A stretch of DNA of 64,000 nt from Actinomadura coerulea (GCF_014208105.1 NZ_JACHMQ010000001.1:4030001-4094000), one strand, 5' to 3'; positions 9,091 through 17,680 are shown, counted from the stretch's first letter. A program made the numbers and translations. Notes: generated by a model not told the origin, from the letters alone.

Positions 9091-9098
9091 GTGATCAC
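9091..9098. promoter_or_regulatory. GTGATCAC palindrome upstream of first conservon P450
   Basis: A perfect 8-bp palindrome lies 52 bases before the P450 start. The same octamer recurs at 10474-10481 upstream of cvnA, suggesting a shared regulator for the two transcription units. This is inference. Confidence 0.3.
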
Positions 9099-9149
9099 AG
9101 AGGAAAGGATGGTCCATCTGTCACTTACCTCATCTCCGAATGGGACAGA

Positions 9150-10373
9150 ATGACGACGAGCCCCCTGCCCCCCTTCCCCGCCGCGAACGAGAACCCGCTC
9201 GACACCTGCCGTCGGCTGCGGGAGATCGCTCCCGTGGTCGAGGTGGAGTTCCCCGGCGGCGTCCCCGCCTACCTGGCGCTGACCCACGACGCCGTCCGGG
9301 AGATCCTCGCCGGGGACAACCGCACCTTCCTGCGCGACCCGCGCCACTGGCCCGCCCTGCACGACGGGTCGATCCCCGAGGACTGGCCGCTGCGCGCCAT
9401 CGTCGAGGGCGGCCACCTGTCCACCAAGGACGGCGCCGACCACCGCCGGCTGCGCGGCCTGATCGGCAAGGCGTTCACGCCCGCGCGGGTGCAGGCGCTG
9501 GAGCCGCGCGTCCAGCAGATCGTGGAGGGCCTGCTCGACGACGTCGTGTCCGCGGGCGAGGTCGTCGACCTGGTCCCCGCCTTCACCGAGGCGCTGCCGA
9601 TGTGGGTGATCTGCGAGCTGTTCGGCGTCCCCGCCGAGGACCGCCCCCGGATGCGCGAGTGGACCGCGACGCTGCTCGCGCACACCACTCCGCCGGAGGA
9701 GGCGTTCGCGACGCAGAACGCCCTTCAGGCCTACCTGCACCAACTGGCCGAGAGCAAGCAGAGGGAACCCGGCGACGACCTCACCTCCGACCTGGTCGAG
9801 GCCCGCGACGAGGGCGACCGGCTCACCACCGACGAACTGGTCGGCGTGCTGTGGCTGATGCTCGTCGCCGGGCACGAGACCACCGTCCACCTGCTCGGGC
9901 ACGCCATCGTGGCGCTGTCCCAGAACCCCGACCAGCTGGAACTGGCCAAGGCCGGGGACCGGTGGGCCGACGTGGTCGAGGAGACCCTGCGCTACCGCCA
10001 CTCGGTGATGATGACGAGCTGGCGCTTCACCGCGAAGGAAGTGACCATCGCCGGGGTCCGCGTCCCCGAGGGCCAGGCCGTCGGGGTGGCCTTCCAGGCC
10101 GCCGGCCTCGACCCGGCGGAGCACGGCGAGAGCGCGGAGCGGTTCGACATCACCCGGGAGTCCAACGGGCGCGTCGGCTTCGGCCACGGCCCCCGGTACT
10201 GCATCGGCGCGTCGCTGGCCCGCCTGGAGGGCCGGCTGGCGCTCGCCGCGCTGTACCGGCGGCTGCCGGACCTCACCCTCGCCGTCGACCCGGACGACAT
10301 CCCCTACTCGCCGTCGTTCTTCACGGTCGGCCCGCTCAGCCTGCCGGTCAGCCTCGGCCCCGTCCGGCCCTGA
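9150..10373 (+). CDS. Cytochrome P450 (canonical, conservon-associated)
   Basis: The 407-residue protein is a soluble bacterial class P450. It has the I-helix oxygen-activation motif AGHETT, the K-helix EETLR (ExxR), and the heme loop FGHGPRYCIGASLAR with the proximal cysteine at residue 351. It should hydroxylate a small hydrophobic substrate with help from a ferredoxin, but no ferredoxin gene is nearby. The ATG at 9150 gives a normal N-terminus (MTTSPLPPFPAANENPL); an in-frame ATG at 9072 exists but the extra residues do not look P450-like and no good ribosome site separates the two. It precedes cvnA on the same strand, an arrangement known from Streptomyces conservons. A hairpin after its stop suggests separate transcription. 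Confidence 0.93.
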   Translation: MTTSPLPPFPAANENPLDTCRRLREIAPVVEVEFPGGVPAYLALTHDAVREILAGDNRTFLRDPRHWPALHDGSIPEDWPLRAIVEGGHLSTKDGADHRRLRGLIGKAFTPARVQALEPRVQQIVEGLLDDVVSAGEVVDLVPAFTEALPMWVICELFGVPAEDRPRMREWTATLLAHTTPPEEAFATQNALQAYLHQLAESKQREPGDDLTSDLVEARDEGDRLTTDELVGVLWLMLVAGHETTVHLLGHAIVALSQNPDQLELAKAGDRWADVVEETLRYRHSVMMTSWRFTAKEVTIAGVRVPEGQAVGVAFQAAGLDPAEHGESAERFDITRESNGRVGFGHGPRYCIGASLARLEGRLALAALYRRLPDLTLAVDPDDIPYSPSFFTVGPLSLPVSLGPVRP

Positions 10374-10382
10374 GCCCCCACC

Positions 10383-10411
10383 CCGGTCCGGCGGCCGGGC
10401 CGCCGGACCGG
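10383..10411 (+). terminator. Strong hairpin after P450 stop
   Basis: A perfect inverted repeat with 13-bp arms (CCGGTCCGGCGGC and its complement) and a 3-base loop begins ten bases after the P450 stop. There is no T-run, as is usual in GC-rich actinomycetes. It probably ends the P450 transcript before cvnA. Confidence 0.65.
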
Positions 10412-10473
10412 AGGCGTGCGAGCACGCGGCGCGCCCGCACGCCATGCGACCGGGGAAGATCACCCTTTTTCTT

Positions 10474-10481
10474 GTGATCAC
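10474..10481. promoter_or_regulatory. GTGATCAC palindrome upstream of cvnA
   Basis: This is the second copy of the octamer seen at 9091-9098, 117 bases before the cvnA start. A related GATCACC lies just upstream at 10459-10465. It is a candidate operator for control of the conservon operon. Confidence 0.3.
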
Positions 10482-10597
10482 CTGTGCGCCCCGGCGTTTT
10501 GGTGCATCCTTGTCACGCCTTATACCGATATGACCACCGTGCAGCGGGTCGAGAAAGTCCTGCGCGCCAGTCACCGACGCTCACAGGGACACGAGGG

Positions 10598-12265
10598 ATG
10601 GCAACAGGAGCGGATCGAGCACGCACCGAGCGCGCCGCGCTGGAACGCGCCTTCTGGGTCTGGCTGATCGTGGCGATCGTCAGCGGCGGCGCGTGGCTGG
10701 GGGCGCTCCTCGCCGTGGACGAGGCAGCGCGGACCATCGTCGCCCTCGGCGGCGGGGCGGGGACGCTCCTGGTGAGCATCGCCGTCGGGGCCGCGGCCTA
10801 CTACGCCGAGTGCGCGCGGGCCGCCCGCGCGCGGCTGGCCCGGGTCGAGAGCGAGAGCGACCTCCTGGAGCGCAGGCTCCAGGAACTGGTCGACGGACCG
10901 CTCCCGGCGCTGATCGAGCGGCTCCACGCCGGAGCGGCGCCGGACGAGACCCTGGCCGAGCTGCAGGCCGTCCCGAACCACCTGCTGGGCCGCCTGGTGC
11001 GCCTGGTCGCCGAGGGCGTCGCCGCGAGCGAGCGGCACGCGTCCCGGGCCGAGGGCGAGCTGGCCGCGCTGGAGGAGGAGGTCGACCGGCTCGCCGACTC
11101 GACGCTGCCCGCCCTGATCGAACGGATCCGCGGCGACCGCGCCTCGGCCGCCGCCGTGCTGGCCGAGTTCCCGGCGCCCGCGCACGCGGCGCTCGACCGG
11201 CTCCTGCGCGCGCTCGCCGACGACGTGGCCGCCGGGGAGCGCACCCGGGCGGCGGCCATGGCCGCCTCCGCGGCCGCGGCGGCGCGGATCCAGGCGCAGA
11301 CGACCCGCATGCTCGCCCAGCTCCGGGAGCTGGAGGACCGCTACAGCGAGGACGAGGTCTTCGGCGACCTGCTCGACCTCGACCACCACGTCTCCCAGAT
11401 GGGGCGCCTGGCCGACAGCATCGCGCTGCTCAGCGGCGGGCGCTCGGGGCGCCGCTGGACCAAGCCCATCGTCCTGGAGAGCGTCATCCGCGGCGCCATG
11501 GGGCGGATCGCGTCCTACCAGCGCGTCCAGTACCACTCGACCAGCACCGCCGCCATCGCCGGGTTCGCGGCCGAGGGCGTCATGCACGCGCTGGCCGAAC
11601 TGATGGACAACGCCGCCAACTTCTCCCCTCACGGCTCGGCCGTGCACGTCTACGCGGAGGAGGAGGACGCCGGGATCGTCATCACGGTCGAGGACAGCGG
11701 GCTCGGCATGCGCCAGCGCGAGCGCGAGCGCGCCGAGCGGCTGGTCTCCGAGGCCGCCGACCTGACGTCGCTGCCCGGCACCCGGCTGGGCCTCGCGGTG
11801 GTCGGGCGGCTGGCGGGCAAGCACGGCCTGCGGATCAACTTCCGGCCGTCCTCGCGCGGCGGCGTCGGCGTCGTCGTGCTGATCCCGCGCCAGCTCGTCA
11901 CCCACTCCTCCGGCGGCGCCGGAGCGGGCACCCTGGCGGAGTCCATCCGCAACGCGCCGAGGAGCACCGGCGCCCACGCCCGCGGACCGGCCCGCGAACC
12001 CGCCCCCGCCATGGCCGCCGCGGCGGCGCCCGCGGCCACCGCGGCGGACGCCGCCGACCCGGCCGCGTACCTGCCCAAGCGCCGTCGCGGCGCCACGCTC
12101 ACCGACGTGGTGGAGCCGCAGGAGGCCCCGCCGCCCCTCCCCCGCGACCCGGGGGCCCGGTTCGCCGCGTTCCGCGCGTCCACATCGGGGAGCCACCGGA
12201 CGACCGGCGGCGCCGAGACCGGCGACGCCGAGCAGGTCCCGTCCACCGAAGACCCCGATCAGTAG
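10598..12265 (+). CDS. cvnA: Conservon sensor histidine kinase-like protein CvnA
   Basis: The 555-residue protein has two N-terminal membrane segments (FWVWLIVAIVSGGAWLGALL and GTLLVSIAVGAAAYY), a long helical cytoplasmic region with an internal duplication (two stretches around LPALIERL/LPALIERI), and a histidine-kinase-type ATPase domain. The dimerisation box is diverged (LLDLDHHVSQMGRLADSI near residue 262). The ATPase N-box is LAELMDNAANFSP and the G1 box EDSGLGM. A Pro/Ala-rich tail follows. In conservons CvnA works as a membrane platform for CvnB, CvnC and the GTPase CvnD rather than as a simple two-component kinase (known for the family). The ATG at 10598 gives the expected short cytoplasmic tail before the first membrane span. 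Confidence 0.92.
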   Translation: MATGADRARTERAALERAFWVWLIVAIVSGGAWLGALLAVDEAARTIVALGGGAGTLLVSIAVGAAAYYAECARAARARLARVESESDLLERRLQELVDGPLPALIERLHAGAAPDETLAELQAVPNHLLGRLVRLVAEGVAASERHASRAEGELAALEEEVDRLADSTLPALIERIRGDRASAAAVLAEFPAPAHAALDRLLRALADDVAAGERTRAAAMAASAAAAARIQAQTTRMLAQLRELEDRYSEDEVFGDLLDLDHHVSQMGRLADSIALLSGGRSGRRWTKPIVLESVIRGAMGRIASYQRVQYHSTSTAAIAGFAAEGVMHALAELMDNAANFSPHGSAVHVYAEEEDAGIVITVEDSGLGMRQRERERAERLVSEAADLTSLPGTRLGLAVVGRLAGKHGLRINFRPSSRGGVGVVVLIPRQLVTHSSGGAGAGTLAESIRNAPRSTGAHARGPAREPAPAMAAAAAPAATAADAADPAAYLPKRRRGATLTDVVEPQEAPPPLPRDPGARFAAFRASTSGSHRTTGGAETGDAEQVPSTEDPDQ

Positions 12266-12394
12266 CTCATGACCCGGCGCCCGTCCCGCGGACGGGCGCC
12301 GGCCGACCGGTCCCGGCGGCCTCGTCCGGACCGCAGGATCGACAGATAGGAGGCAGGGGCCCGCGTCTGCGGCGGACGGCGCCCCGTGATCTTG

Positions 12395-12799
12395 ATGAGC
12401 ACCGATGAGCGTCGACTCGACTGGCTGCTGACGTCCCTCGCCGAACGGGCCCCCGGCGTCCAGCACGTCCTGGTGCTGTCCCGGGACGGCCTGAAGATCT
12501 GCCACACCCCCGGTCTGAACAACGACCGGGCCGACCAGCTCGCGGCCATCGCCTCGGGCATCCAGAGCCTGTCCATGACCGCCTCCCACGAGTTCGGCCA
12601 GGGCGTCGGCGCCGGCCAGGCGATGGTGGAGTTCCCGGGCGGGCTGCTGCTGATCATCCCGGCCGGCGAGGGCGCGCACCTCGCCGTCGTGGCCCGCGAC
12701 GACGCCGACGTCGGCCTGGTCGGGCACAGCATGAACGAGCTCGTGGAGCAGATCGGCGGCTATCTGACCGCGGCTCCGCGCACGTCCGCGTCGAGATGA
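12395..12799 (+). CDS. cvnB: Roadblock/LC7-domain protein CvnB
   Basis: This 134-residue protein is a single Roadblock/LC7 domain, starting RRLDWLLTSLAERAPGVQHV and including VLSRDGLKI and the strand GGLLLIIPAGEGAHLAVV. Such proteins regulate small GTPases (MglB-like), here presumably CvnD. The ATG at 12395 is chosen because family members start with a short tail before LDWLL; a GTG nine bases earlier is also in frame. Neither has a clear ribosome site. It overlaps cvnC by ATGA. A 129-bp gap separates it from cvnA. Confidence 0.92.
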   Translation: MSTDERRLDWLLTSLAERAPGVQHVLVLSRDGLKICHTPGLNNDRADQLAAIASGIQSLSMTASHEFGQGVGAGQAMVEFPGGLLLIIPAGEGAHLAVVARDDADVGLVGHSMNELVEQIGGYLTAAPRTSASR

Positions 12800-13158
12800 A
12801 CCCGCGCCCCCTGGATCTCGACGATCCGGACCGGCTGTACACCGTGACCGGTGGCCGCAGCCGGGCCGCGGACGCCGACCTCGACCTCGTCACGCTGATC
12901 GTCGCGGAGAACGACCCGGCGCCGGGCATGCAGTCCGAGCACGTCGCGATCCTGCGGCTGTGCCGGAACGAGCCGGTGGCCGTCGTCGAGCTGTCCTCCC
13001 ACCTGCGGCTGCCGGTGAGCGTCGTGAAGATCCTCCTGCTCGACCTGCGCGACACCGGCCACATCACCGTCCGCCATCCGACGTCGGCCTCCGCGACGAC
13101 CCACCTGGCCGACCTGGACACCCTGAAGGAGGTGCTCGTTGGACTCAAAGCCCTCTGA
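12796..13158 (+). CDS. cvnC: DUF742 protein CvnC
   Basis: The 120-residue protein is a DUF742 protein with RLYTVTGGRS near the start and a winged-helix-like C-terminal half (EHVAILRLCRNEPVAVVELS, then LPVSVVKILLLDL). In conservons it is the third component of the membrane complex. Its ATG overlaps the cvnB stop, and its last 20 bases overlap the cvnD start, so expression of B, C and D is tightly coupled. Confidence 0.93.
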   Translation: MNPRPLDLDDPDRLYTVTGGRSRAADADLDLVTLIVAENDPAPGMQSEHVAILRLCRNEPVAVVELSSHLRLPVSVVKILLLDLRDTGHITVRHPTSASATTHLADLDTLKEVLVGLKAL

Positions 13159-13780
13159 CCGCGCACCGGCCCCGGCGACCGCGGGCGGCGTTCCGCTGCG
13201 CAGCAGCGTCCGGGACGCGCTGAAGATCGTGATCGTGGGCGGGTTCGGCGTCGGGAAGACCACCATGGTCGGCTCGATCTCCGAGATCCGCCCGCTGAGC
13301 ACCGAGGAGGTCATGACGAAGGCGGGCGTCGGCATCGACGACCCGAGCGGCGTCGCCGACAAGCGGACCACCACGGTCGCCTTCGACTTCGGCCGGATCT
13401 CCCTGGACGCCCACCGCGTGCTCTACCTGTTCGGCGCCCCCGGCCAGCAGCGGTTCTGGTTCATCTGGGACCAGTTGTTCTCCGGCAGCCTGGGCGCGGT
13501 GGTGCTGGTGGACACGCGCCGCCTGGAGGAGTCCTTCTACCCGCTCGACCGGCTGGAGCATCACAAGATGCCGTTCGTGGTGGCCGTCAACCGGTTCGAG
13601 GGCCCCGAGCCGCGCCCCTCGCTCGACCTGGTCCGCGACGCGCTGTCCCTTCCCGAGGGCGTCCCCCTGGTCGACTGCGACGCCCGGCAGCGCGAGTCCT
13701 CCAAGAGCGTGCTGATCACGCTCGTCCGGCACCTCACCACCCTCCACGACCCCGCCGCGCTCCAGGAGGCCGCGCAGTGA
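13139..13780 (+). CDS. cvnD: Conservon small GTPase CvnD
   Basis: The 213-residue GTPase has a P-loop GGFGVGKTT, the switch region DFGRI, the G3-like LFGAPGQQRFWF and the base-recognition NRFEG. This is the MglA-like bacterial GTPase of conservons (ATP/GTP-binding family). The start is TTG at 13139, backed by an excellent AAGGAGG at 13126-13132 with six bases of spacing; it lies inside the end of cvnC. Its stop overlaps the GTG of the following P450 gene (GTGA). It probably switches the complex between states in response to CvnB. Confidence 0.94.
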   Translation: MDSKPSDRAPAPATAGGVPLRSSVRDALKIVIVGGFGVGKTTMVGSISEIRPLSTEEVMTKAGVGIDDPSGVADKRTTTVAFDFGRISLDAHRVLYLFGAPGQQRFWFIWDQLFSGSLGAVVLVDTRRLEESFYPLDRLEHHKMPFVVAVNRFEGPEPRPSLDLVRDALSLPEGVPLVDCDARQRESSKSVLITLVRHLTTLHDPAALQEAAQ

Positions 13781-15012
13781 CCGACGAGACCGTCCGGCCC
13801 CCCGCCGACGAGAACGCCGTCCGCCTGTACGGGGAGGACTTCGACCAGCGGCCGAAGGACTTCTTCGAACGGATGCGGCGCGAGCACGGCCCCGTCGTGC
13901 CCGTCCTGCTCGAGGGCGACATCCCCGCCTGGTACGTGATCGGGTACCGGGAGGTCAACCACGTCACCGGCAACCCCGCGCTGTTCGCCCGCGACACCCG
14001 CCGCTGGAACGCCTGGGACATGGTCCCGGAGAACTGGTCGCTGCTGCCGTTCGTCGGCTGGAACCCCTCGGTGATGCTCGCCGAGGGCGAGGAGCACCAC
14101 CGGCGCAGCGCGGCGATCAGCGACGCGCTGGACGCGGTCGACCGCACCGAGCTGGCGGGCATCTGCGAGCGCGTCGCCGACCATCTGATCGACGAGTTCG
14201 CGGGGGACGGCGAGGCCGACCTCGGCAGCCAGTTCGCCGACCGGCTTCCCCCGATGGTGATGGTGGGGATCTTCGGCGTCCCCGACGCCGAGGTGCCGGA
14301 CATGATCCGCGACATCCAGGCCGTGGCGGGCTCCGACGAGAGCGCCGTCGCGGCCTACCAGCGGCTCCAGGAGACCATGCGCCGGCTGGCCGAGACCCGC
14401 AGGGCGCACCCCGGCGCGGACGTCACCTCCCGCCTGCTCCAGCACCCCGCCGGCTACACCGTCGACGAGCTGATCAGCGACCTGATCCCCATGCTCAGCG
14501 CCGGGACCCTGCCGACCGGCCACTGGATCGGCAACACGCTGCGGCTGATGCTGGTGGACGACCAGTTCGCCGTGACGCTCCAGGGCGGCCGCGGCAGCGT
14601 CACGCAGGCCCTGAACCAGGTGCTGTGGGAGGACACCCCGTCCCAGAACAACATCGGCCGCTTCGCCGTGCGCTCCTGCGAGCTGGCCGGCCGCAAGATC
14701 CGTCCGGGCGACATGCTGATCCTCGGCTGGGCCGCGGCCAACGCCGACCCCCAGGTCCAGCCGCCCGCGCAGGGCGCGAGCGCCGGCAACCGCGCCCACC
14801 TGTCGTTCGGCCACGGCGACCACGGCTGCCCCTACCCCGCCCCGGAGCTCGCCGAGGTCGTCGCCAGGACGGCGGTCGAGGTCCTGCTCGACCGCCTGCC
14901 CGACATCGAACTCGCCGTCAAACCGGACGAACTCCTGTGGCTCCCGTCGTTCTGGGTCCGCCGCCTGGCCTCCCTCCCCGTCAGGTTCACCCCGGCCATG
15001 ACTCCCCACTGA
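13777..15012 (+). CDS. CYP157-like cytochrome P450 lacking ExxR
   Basis: The 411-residue protein is clearly P450-like (DMVPENWSLLPFVGWNPS, heme loop FGHGDHGCPYPAPE with Cys351), but two motifs thought universal are altered. The K-helix ExxR is replaced by NQVLW at residues 280-284, and the I-helix AGxET is replaced by SAGTLPTGHW. Streptomyces CYP157C1 is reported to carry EQSLW at the same place, and CYP157 members sit in conservons, so this is a CYP157-family relative. The GTG start overlaps the cvnD stop (GTGA), so it is translated as part of the conservon. Whether it is an active oxygenase or a heme-binding regulator is unknown. Its 3' end overlaps the convergent CtaG gene by 26 bases. Confidence 0.9.
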   Translation: MTDETVRPPADENAVRLYGEDFDQRPKDFFERMRREHGPVVPVLLEGDIPAWYVIGYREVNHVTGNPALFARDTRRWNAWDMVPENWSLLPFVGWNPSVMLAEGEEHHRRSAAISDALDAVDRTELAGICERVADHLIDEFAGDGEADLGSQFADRLPPMVMVGIFGVPDAEVPDMIRDIQAVAGSDESAVAAYQRLQETMRRLAETRRAHPGADVTSRLLQHPAGYTVDELISDLIPMLSAGTLPTGHWIGNTLRLMLVDDQFAVTLQGGRGSVTQALNQVLWEDTPSQNNIGRFAVRSCELAGRKIRPGDMLILGWAAANADPQVQPPAQGASAGNRAHLSFGHGDHGCPYPAPELAEVVARTAVEVLLDRLPDIELAVKPDELLWLPSFWVRRLASLPVRFTPAMTPH

Positions 15013-15916
15013 CCCCCTGACCGGCCCGCCCTCCGGCGCCCGTAAAGGGTTTTGCCCGGCTCTCACGGCCCGCCGATCCTGGATCGATGGACCCCGAGAA
15101 CGCCGGAACGGGGCGCTCGGCTGGGCGGTGGGCGGGGCGCCAGGTGGCGACGAGGGCGAAGGCGAGCAGGAGTTCGGCGATGTCGCCGCCGTAGTACATG
15201 AGCTCGGCGCCGCCGCGGACCTGGGCGATGGGCGCGTGGATGTCGATGAGGAAACCGCCGTAGACGAGCTGGGAGACGGTCGCGTGCACGGCGACCGCCA
15301 CGCCCAGGACCACCAGCCGCGCCAGGACGCCGGGACGGGACGGGGCGGGGTCCGGGCCCGCGATGACCCAGGCGAACAGGCAGCCCGAGAGCAGGAAGTG
15401 GACGTGCAGCGCCATGTGCAGCCCCGCGTCTTCCATCGTGGCGTTGTACAGCGGGGTGAAGTACACCAGGGGCAGGGTGCCCGCGCTCAGCACCAGCGCG
15501 GTCACCGGGTGGGCCAGGATCCGCAGGGGGAGGCTGCGCAGGACGCCGGTCAGACGCCTGGCGCGGGAGGCGGGAACGGCCCGCAGAAGGACGGTGATCG
15601 GGGCGCCCAGCACCAGCGCCGGCGGCGCGTACATGCCGATGATGAGGTGCTGGAGCATGTGCCCGCGGAAGTCGCGACCGGCGAAGGCGTCCACGGGGCC
15701 CGACAGAGCGATGGCGAGCAGCGCGCAGCCGGTCAGGAACGCCGCGGCGCGCGTCCGTCCCGGTCCCCGCGCCGGGTTCCGGCGGCGGCCCCGCCACCAC
15801 AGCGCCAGGTAGCAGGCCGCGATGAGCCCGACGGCCGCCAGGGGCAGGAAGGTCTCCAGGGAGAACGCGCCCCCGCCGTGTTCGTGCATCGGGTGACCGC
15901 GCATCTCGGGGGTCAT
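14987..15916 (-). CDS. CtaG/caa3-type cytochrome c oxidase assembly membrane protein
   Basis: The 309-residue protein has about seven membrane spans and the marks of the caa3_CtaG family: HMLQHLIIGMYAPPALVLG and, near the end, GAELMYYGGDIAELLLA. Conserved histidines (GHMLQH, HMALHVHFLLSG) may bind copper or heme during oxidase assembly. The ATG at 15916 overlaps the DUF2243 stop by four bases; internal ATGs at 15904 and 15889 are alternatives. A CtaG-DUF2243 pair is common in actinomycetes, which supports the pairing. Confidence 0.88.
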   Translation of the reverse strand: MTPEMRGHPMHEHGGGAFSLETFLPLAAVGLIAACYLALWWRGRRRNPARGPGRTRAAAFLTGCALLAIALSGPVDAFAGRDFRGHMLQHLIIGMYAPPALVLGAPITVLLRAVPASRARRLTGVLRSLPLRILAHPVTALVLSAGTLPLVYFTPLYNATMEDAGLHMALHVHFLLSGCLFAWVIAGPDPAPSRPGVLARLVVLGVAVAVHATVSQLVYGGFLIDIHAPIAQVRGGAELMYYGGDIAELLLAFALVATWRPAHRPAERPVPAFSGSIDPGSAGRESRAKPFTGAGGRAGQGVSGESWPG

Positions 15917-16473
15917 CCGACAGGTCCAGGGTGCGGCGGGCGCGTCGCGGACGGGGTCTGCGGCTTGGCGGTGCGCTGGACGAGGTAGCCGGCGGCGACC
16001 AGCACGACGCCCAGCAGCAGGAACCCGACGTCCCACCAGATCTGGTGAGGGCCGCCGTGGACGTGGTGGATGCCCAGTATCTGGTGGTCGATGATTCCTT
16101 CGACCACGTTGAACAGGCCCCAGCCGACCAGGATCCAGCCCCACAGCGCCGGTGAGGTCCACACCCGGCGGCGGTCCCGCGTGACCCGCGAGTAAAGGAG
16201 GGCGAGGCCGGTCAGGACCGACAGCCAGCACACGACGTGGAAGATGCCGTCCCACACCGTGTTCATCTCCAGTCCCGACACGGTGTGCGGCGAGTAGTAC
16301 TTCACCCCGATGTTGTCGGTGTTGGTACTGGTCAGCATGTGGTGCCACTGGAGCAGCTGGTGCAGCAGGATGCCGTCGACGAACCCGCCGAGCCCCACCC
16401 CGAGGACGATCCCCGGCAGTCGCAGGTTCACCGGCGTCACGTCGGCGCGGCCTTCTCGGACGGTCGCGGTCAT
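15913..16473 (-). CDS. DUF2243 integral membrane protein
   Basis: This 186-residue protein has four membrane spans and the DUF2243 signature FVDGILLHQLLQWHHMLTS, then GLEMNTVWDGIFHVVCW and NVVEGIIDHQILGIHHV. The many histidines in or next to membrane helices suggest metal or heme contact; the function is not established. GGAGAGAG precedes the ATG. It overlaps the CtaG-like gene and is 12 bases after the enolase-superfamily gene. Confidence 0.9.
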   Translation of the reverse strand: MTATVREGRADVTPVNLRLPGIVLGVGLGGFVDGILLHQLLQWHHMLTSTNTDNIGVKYYSPHTVSGLEMNTVWDGIFHVVCWLSVLTGLALLYSRVTRDRRRVWTSPALWGWILVGWGLFNVVEGIIDHQILGIHHVHGGPHQIWWDVGFLLLGVVLVAAGYLVQRTAKPQTPSATRPPHPGPVG

Positions 16474-16485
16474 CTCTCTCCGATC

Positions 16486-17610
16486 TCAGCGGCTTCCGTG
16501 GGTGCGGTAGGGCTCGGCGTCGCTCCACCTGACCTCCAGGCCCAGGCCGGGACGGCCGGGGTCGGGGACGAGGGCGCCGTCCGCCGGGGTGAGCGTTCCG
16601 TCGAAGACCACGTGCTCGACGCGCACGTGGTCGTGGAAGTACTCCAGATGGCGCAGGCGGTCGACCGCGCAGAACGCGTGCGCGGACACCGCCGGGGCGC
16701 AGTGCGCCGACAGGTCGGTCTGCCGCGCGGCGGACAGCCCCGCGACCTGGAGCAGGCCCGTGATGCCGCCGCACCGGGTGACGTCGGCCTGGAGGCAGTC
16801 CACGGCGGGGCCGTCGAGCAGGTCGGCGAAGTCCCTGAGCACGAATCCGTACTCCCCCGCCGCGACCTCCAGCCGCCCGGGGCCCTCCTCGCGGACGAGG
16901 CGCAGGCCCGCGAGGTCGTCGGAGCTCACCGGCTCCTCGAACCAGCGCACGTCCCACTCCTCGGCGAACCGCCGCGCCCAGTACAGGGCGTCCTTGCGGG
17001 TCAGGGCCCCGTTGGCGTCGGCGAACAGTTCGGCGCGGTCCCCGATGGCGTCCCGGACGGCGGTGAGGCGCCGCGGGTCCTCGTCCGGACGCCGCGAGAC
17101 CTTCAGCTTGACGCGCGGGATGCCCTGCTCGACCCAGCCGGCGAGCTGGGCGGCCAGCCGGTCCAGGGGGTAGTTGGTGAAGCCTCCGCTGCCGTAGACG
17201 GGCACCCGGTCGTGGAAGGCCGGCAGCACCCTGAACAGCGGGAGCCCCAGCAGCTTCGCCTTGAGGTCCCAGAGCGCGACGTCCACGGCCGAGACCGCCA
17301 TCGCGCCCGCGCCGGGCCGCCCGGCGTTGCGGATCGCGGCGGACATCCGCTCCCAGGCCGCGGGTGGTGCGAGCGCGTCGGCGCCCCGCACCGCGGGCGC
17401 GAGAGCGGACTCCACGAACGCGGCGACCGACACGTCGCCGTAGGTGTAGCCGAGCCCGGTCCGCCCGCCCGCGCGCGCCTCGACGAGGACGAGGGTCGTG
17501 GAGTCCCAGCGGAGCGTGCCGTCCTCCTCGCCGCCGCCGGGGCCGTCGGTGGGCACCTCGAAGGCGTGCACCCGGACGCCGTCGACTTCGGCGTCGGCCC
17601 GCGAACGCAT
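16486..17610 (-). CDS. Enolase-superfamily (mandelate racemase/muconate lactonizing-like) enzyme
   Basis: The 374-residue protein has the enolase-superfamily fold marks: KLKVSRRPDED with the KxK general base pair, metal ligands at FADANG, WFEEPVS and AAGEYGF, and DCLQADVTRCGGITG followed by SAHCAP. These enzymes abstract a proton next to a carboxylate; many members dehydrate sugar acids. The ATG at 17610 follows GGAGGGAGG and gives a family-like start. Its substrate cannot be read from sequence. It is first in a same-strand run with the DUF2243 and CtaG-like genes, though a functional link is not evident. Confidence 0.88.
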   Translation of the reverse strand: MRSRADAEVDGVRVHAFEVPTDGPGGGEEDGTLRWDSTTLVLVEARAGGRTGLGYTYGDVSVAAFVESALAPAVRGADALAPPAAWERMSAAIRNAGRPGAGAMAVSAVDVALWDLKAKLLGLPLFRVLPAFHDRVPVYGSGGFTNYPLDRLAAQLAGWVEQGIPRVKLKVSRRPDEDPRRLTAVRDAIGDRAELFADANGALTRKDALYWARRFAEEWDVRWFEEPVSSDDLAGLRLVREEGPGRLEVAAGEYGFVLRDFADLLDGPAVDCLQADVTRCGGITGLLQVAGLSAARQTDLSAHCAPAVSAHAFCAVDRLRHLEYFHDHVRVEHVVFDGTLTPADGALVPDPGRPGLGLEVRWSDAEPYRTHGSR

Positions 17611-17680
17611 CGTCGCCTCCCTCCGTCGGCGTCTACCTACCGCTGGGAACCGGGCTAAACCGAGGAGGGGGTTACCCCGG

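Noticed and set aside
9072..9149. N-terminal extension of the first P450 from the ATG at 9072.
   Set aside because: The extra residues do not resemble P450 N-termini and the region looks like promoter DNA.
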